NCBI GenBank assembly: GCA_041394725.1
Contig: JAWKHR010000012.1
Location: 1 to 64,000, forward strand
DNA length: 64,000 nucleotides
From: JAWKHR01 sp041394725
Lineage (GTDB): Bacteria > Acidobacteriota > Vicinamibacteria > Vicinamibacterales > SCN-69-37
Reading direction: 5' to 3'
The notes under the pieces are model-generated. The model was not told the origin of the DNA. It searched no databases and saw only the letters and a list, made by a program, of their open reading frames with translations. A program made the translations under genes and the position numbers. Positions 61,401-64,000 of the stretch are shown in pieces. The stretch's first letter is position 1. Every line of letters begins with the position of its first letter.

Positions 61401-62168
61401 CTGCTCCGGCGCCATGAAGGCCGGCGTGCCGGCGATGGCACCGCTGCGGGTGACCCTCGGGGCGCCGCGCGCGAGGGCGATGCCGAGGTCGGTGAGCTTC
61501 ACGGCCGCCCGCTCCCCGGCGGTGGCGCGCATCGCCAGCACGTTGCCGGGCTTGAGGTCGCGATGGACGATGCCGCGGGCGTGGACGTGCTCGAGCGCCT
61601 CGCAGATCTGGCCCGCGATCTCGAGGGCCTCGCCGAGATCGGCCGGCGGCGCCTGGTCCAGGCCCGTGCCGCGCACGAGTTCCATCACGAGGTAGGGCCA
61701 CCCGTCGGCCTCCCCGGCGTCGAACACGGCGACCACGCCGGGGTGGTTGAGCGCGGCGGCGGAACGGACCTCCCGCAGGAAGCGAGCCCGCGTGTGCTCG
61801 TCGATGGCCTGCACCGCGAGCACCTTGACGGCGACGGCGCGGTCCAGCCGGTCATCGTGGGCTTCGTAGACCGTGCCCATGCCGCCGCGACCGATCTCCC
61901 GGACGAGCCGATACCGGCCGTTCAGGGCCCGGCCGGCGTGGTCCGGATCCAGCCACTCGATGAACGACGGGCTGGCCGCCAGCGCGCCGCCGGTGGCGAG
62001 GACGCCCGTCGGTGCCTCGGCCGCCGCGAGCAGACGGTCCAGGAGCGTGCGCAGCGGCCGGTCGCCCGCGCACGCGCGGTCGAGGTAGGCGGCCCGCTCC
62101 GCGCGCGGCAGGTCGAGCGCGGCGTCGAGCAAGGCATCGGCCCTGGTGAAGCGATCGAAGCCGTCCAT
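58422..62168 (-). CDS. Ser/Thr protein kinase fused to AAA-type ATPase and TPR region
   Basis: 1248 residues, cytoplasmic. Kinase domain about 82-340: glycine loop REIGRGGMGTVYEAHDDRLD (about 90), Lys in AVAVKVLA, GIVHRDLKPGNVLAMR (about 199-214) with catalytic Asp, DLGIALARGAPRVT in place of DFG (Asp-Leu-Gly) and TPAFMAPEQALGQPVDGRAD. Then an ATPase of the guanylate-cyclase/LuxR-associated type: Walker A VLVSGEPGVGKTRLARELT (about 393), Walker B LLFFIDDLQWADHGTLALLH (about 518). The rest (about 760-1240) is alpha-helical TPR-like (ARRCLEMGEERNFPNAVMYG). These proteins resemble kinase-coupled STAND sensors. No membrane helix, no DNA-binding domain. Target unknown. Confidence 0.9.
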   Translation of the reverse strand: MDGFDRFTRADALLDAALDLPRAERAAYLDRACAGDRPLRTLLDRLLAAAEAPTGVLATGGALAASPSFIEWLDPDHAGRALNGRYRLVREIGRGGMGTVYEAHDDRLDRAVAVKVLAVQAIDEHTRARFLREVRSAAALNHPGVVAVFDAGEADGWPYLVMELVRGTGLDQAPPADLGEALEIAGQICEALEHVHARGIVHRDLKPGNVLAMRATAGERAAVKLTDLGIALARGAPRVTRSGAIAGTPAFMAPEQALGQPVDGRADLYALGVMLYLWATGRLPFEGDDALAIVSQHIHAPVVPPRVLRPDLPAAVDALILRLLSKSPDDRPSTAIAVREILEAIDADGATEAPLAVAIEGLARGRLVGRRQELDQLRGLWRTAGTDASRLVLVSGEPGVGKTRLARELTAAARLDGALVLAGGCYENEAATPYLPFLEAFRRLAGERDDTALETLLADSAAEIARLAPEIESRLGPFPARPALSPQEERLRLFDHVARFLRRLAGPRGLLFFIDDLQWADHGTLALLHYAVRQLAGERILFLATFREAELATAPALSKMLVDWDREHLATRLRLTRLGREETGRLIGTLLGQAQVADELVTSLYEDTDGNPFFVEEIVKALVAEGRLVHERAAWRRISGEFLLPPSVKAAIGGRLDRVGDRCLELLRTAAVRGKTFDFDEVATAIGGADDLLDAIDDAVAAQLIVAERGGTFAFTHDKIREVLYEGLNPIRRRRLHAKVAAALERLGERTPGDLAVEDLAYHFVEAGDFEKGLHWSERAAEAASGVFAWDEALAMLARARDCAAALDRADDVARLDEAAGDAAMAQADLTVSAGHYERALAESRDPSQRNRVRAKLGEVYSTSGDLRGLAHAQRALVELDPRRRPHETARAMLVEGRYRHLRGDLQGAVDSYRPAVAIAEELGDPALLTRALSALSGTYQHLAMFAESDAAARRCLEMGEERNFPNAVMYGCEFLSENCFYRGQWDACIGFAEREEALAEETQAGERFLWSHFRALALHQAGRLSEADRLCRRGIDAAVEAGERRIELFLRMGLAAVLADLGLIGDASPLAERMVREADEAGLFAHRLFGRGPLALILMRQGRLDDAAREAWIGVELWNSSGSKGGGLIHGASFAEALARSGVSERECVRVLDQHRAIAIEAGADHRLAQNQFVRALIDAREGRPDDAIDRLDEAVATFERCGSTMERIRGLEERASLRQARQPAGAEADLALARTLREASGAAPAG

Positions 62169-62227
62169 GCGAAGCCTTCGATCCTAATACGGGCCGCCGA
62201 CCCCGTGTGGCGCCGGCGGGTGGACGG

Positions 62228-64000
62228 CTAGCGGCCGCATGCGGGACCGGCCGGCAGCACCGGCGCCGCGACCGGTACCAGGCGGGCCTGTGTCAGCGCG
62301 GCGTTGAGCGTGGCGAGATCGCCCCGCACGAACTGCCGGTACCCGTCGAGTGCGCCGGTGGCCCGGGCGCATCCTGCCTCGAGCGCCGCGACGGTGCTCG
62401 CCGTCGGCCGCATGTCGGCGAACTCCAGGCTCGCGAGCGACGAGGCGAGGTCACGATTGGACGCCAGGCCGGAGATGACGCCGAGCGCCGCGCGGTCGAA
62501 GGCGGCGACGGCGGCCTGGACGCCGGCCGGTGCGCCCGACGTCGAACGCTCCGCCGCCGCCCGGAGCCGGCGGACCGCCTCGATGGCGTCGTGGCTCGTC
62601 GTGATCCCGGTGAGCAGCGCGCGCTGCCACGCGAGCTGCATCTCCAGGTCGGCGCGCGCGATCTCGACCCGCGGGTCCGGGTCGATCGTGAGCGGACGCG
62701 CCGCGGTGCGGCCGTTCACCGTGAGTCGCACCTCGTAGGTCCCCGGCAGGGCGAGTGGTCCCTGCGGCTGCTGGCGAGGCGACTGCCCGAGGATGGCGGG
62801 CGCGATGATGCCGTACGAGGTGGTCGTTCCCGGCTGGCCGTCCGGGCCGTAGTTGAGCGACGGCGGCGTCGGGTAGCGCACGTCCCAGACGAACCGGTGC
62901 ATCCCGGCCGACGTGGGGAGCACGTCGGGCGCCTTGAACCAGTAGTCCGGCGCGTTCGGCATGCTCGTGTCGGGAGCCGGCGCCACGCTGGAGTATTCGC
63001 GGACGAGCGCGCCCGTGTCGTCGTAGATCCCGAGCGTGAGCGGGCCCGTCGCCTCCGCGGCCAGGTAGTAGTCGATGACGGCGCCGTCGGGCGGGTTTCG
63101 TCCCGTCGGCACCTCGGGCGGCAGCGGCGTGTCCTGGTTCACGTCCCAGCGCACGCGAGTCGCCGGCGCCGGCGCGAACAGGAACGCCGGCGCGGCGTTC
63201 GCCCGCACCGCCTCGATCTGCCGCAGCGGCGAGACGTCGTCGAGAATCCACAGCCCGCGTCCCCACGTCGCGATCGCCAGGTCGTGGCCATGCACCGTGA
63301 TGTCGTTGACGGGCGCGACCGGCAGGTCGAGTTGCAGCGGCTGCCAGTGGTCGCCGCGGTCGAACGACACGTGGACGCCGTTCTGGGTGCCCGCGTACAG
63401 CAGGTTCGGATCGACGGGATCCTCGCGGACGACGCGCGTGGGAACGTCGGCGGGAAGCCCGTTGACGATCGCGCGCCACGTGCGGCCGAAGTCGTCGGTC
63501 CGGAACAGCGCCGGGGCGTGGCGATCCGACAGGTCGATGGCCGACGCGTACGCCGTGCCCGCATCGTGGGAAGACGCCTCCATCGACCAGAGCACCAGCG
63601 TCGGTTCGGCGGCGAGCCGGGGCGGGGAGACGTCGGTCCAGGTCGCCCCGAGGTCGCGCGAGACGTGGACGAGCCCGTTCGACGTGCCGGCCCACAACAG
63701 GTTCACGTCGAGCGGCGACGGCGCCAGCGCGACGATCGTGCCGGCGGCGCCGCGACCGCCGCCGGCCGCCGGCGCGCCGGCCCGGACGGTCAGGTCCGGA
63801 CTGATGCGCCGCCACGTGACCCGATCCCGCGAGGCCAGCACGTACTGGGCGCCGACGAACATCCAGTGCGGGTCCTTCGGTGAGAGTTCCATTCCCGGGC
63901 GCGGGCCGAACCGGTCCTCGGCCGCCGGCGTGTAGACCGGTCCGGACTGGCCCGTGACCCGATCGAACCGGATGATGCGGTGGCCGTTCCCGTGCGAGTA
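62228..64000 (-). CDS. BNR/Asp-box repeat protein (sortilin/VPS10-like exo-alpha-sialidase fold), 5' truncated
   Basis: The frame is open to the right edge, so the start is outside; an internal ATG at 63892 gives 554 residues. Four Asp-box (SxDxGxTW) repeats are visible: SRDRVTWRRISPD, SRDLGATWTDVSP, TDDFGRTWRAIVNG and SFDRGDHWQPLQLD, with a WGRGLWILDDVSPLRQI end-of-propeller motif (about residue 211 counted from 63892) characteristic of the VPS10/glycosyl-hydrolase-like beta-propellers in Acidobacteriota. The C-terminal 250 residues include a beta-sandwich YYLAAEATGPLTLGIYDDTG and a helical tail. Usually secreted; the signal peptide would be outside the window. Catalytic activity not indicated. 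Confidence 0.85.
   Translation of the reverse strand, partial: YSHGNGHRIIRFDRVTGQSGPVYTPAAEDRFGPRPGMELSPKDPHWMFVGAQYVLASRDRVTWRRISPDLTVRAGAPAAGGGRGAAGTIVALAPSPLDVNLLWAGTSNGLVHVSRDLGATWTDVSPPRLAAEPTLVLWSMEASSHDAGTAYASAIDLSDRHAPALFRTDDFGRTWRAIVNGLPADVPTRVVREDPVDPNLLYAGTQNGVHVSFDRGDHWQPLQLDLPVAPVNDITVHGHDLAIATWGRGLWILDDVSPLRQIEAVRANAAPAFLFAPAPATRVRWDVNQDTPLPPEVPTGRNPPDGAVIDYYLAAEATGPLTLGIYDDTGALVREYSSVAPAPDTSMPNAPDYWFKAPDVLPTSAGMHRFVWDVRYPTPPSLNYGPDGQPGTTTSYGIIAPAILGQSPRQQPQGPLALPGTYEVRLTVNGRTAARPLTIDPDPRVEIARADLEMQLAWQRALLTGITTSHDAIEAVRRLRAAAERSTSGAPAGVQAAVAAFDRAALGVISGLASNRDLASSLASLEFADMRPTASTVAALEAGCARATGALDGYRQFVRGDLATLNAALTQARLVPVAAPVLPAGPACGR

Noticed and set aside
58377..62231. Very long plus-strand open frame opposite the kinase gene (over 1200 codons)
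   Set aside because: It is antisense to a gene with clear kinase and ATPase motifs, and its translation is Arg/Gly/Ala-rich without domains. Long antisense frames are expected at this GC content and codon use.

Overview
The window is about 64 kb of very GC-rich DNA (roughly 70 % by eye) with tightly packed genes, ATGA/GTGA stop-start overlaps and long antisense shadow frames. Gene content points to an Acidobacteriota genome, most likely class Vicinamibacteria: an orphan MacB/FtsX-type permease of the ADOP type, large secreted proteins with carboxypeptidase-regulatory-like domains, proteins with paired TonB C-terminal domains, an HtrA (S1C) PDZ remnant, a protein kinase/ATPase/TPR regulator, a BNR/Asp-box protein, and a 2-oxoglutarate:ferredoxin oxidoreductase beside TCA genes. 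KDO synthesis and LapB indicate an LPS-containing diderm, and the pilMNOPQ set indicates type IV pili. The phylum call is inference from gene content.

Layout. 0-4.6 kb: partial universal stress protein, OB-fold lipoprotein, an ECF41-type sigma operon (membrane protein, NAD-epimerase, sigma factor) with a match to the ECF41 promoter motif in front, and a PilZ protein. 4.6-12.1 kb: two coupled secreted proteins, the orphan permease, a small beta-barrel candidate and tRNA-Ala(CGC). 12.2-19.4 kb: pfkA, convergent with a minus-strand run rplM-rpsI-rpsB-tsf-pyrH-frr-threonine synthase-asparaginase. 19.6-32.2 kb: a plus-strand run pilM-(pilN-pilO-pilP)-pilQ, two lipoproteins, a 998-residue Ala/Glu-rich TPR protein, an M24 peptidase, accB (broken), accC and thiE. 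32.2-37.9 kb: two sodium-coupled amino-acid transporters, an APC permease and folD. 37.9-44.7 kb: kdsB-pyrG-kdsA-kdsD-kdsC-lapB-coaE (minus). 44.7-53.5 kb: a periplasmic protein, then icd-mdh-sucC-sucD-korA-korB. 53.5-57.0 kb: two TonB-domain proteins, ndk, a DUF2905 protein and dcd. 57.0-64 kb: sirtuin, initiator tRNA, S1C remnant, kinase/ATPase/TPR regulator and a truncated BNR protein.

Two cross-cutting observations matter most. First, several genes carry a -10-like hexamer (often extended, TGC-TANNAT) that ends only 5-9 bases before the start codon, which predicts leaderless or nearly leaderless mRNAs; this also moves the kdsB start. Second, three short stretches (pilN-pilO-pilP, accB, and the S1C PDZ tail at 58.1-58.4 kb) are full of frameshifts while their flanks are perfect, and the initiator tRNA is two C residues short. 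Consensus errors or gap-filling explain this better than biology for accB and pilNOP; the S1C piece may be a true remnant. I did not find a defence island, CRISPR array, prophage or transposon.
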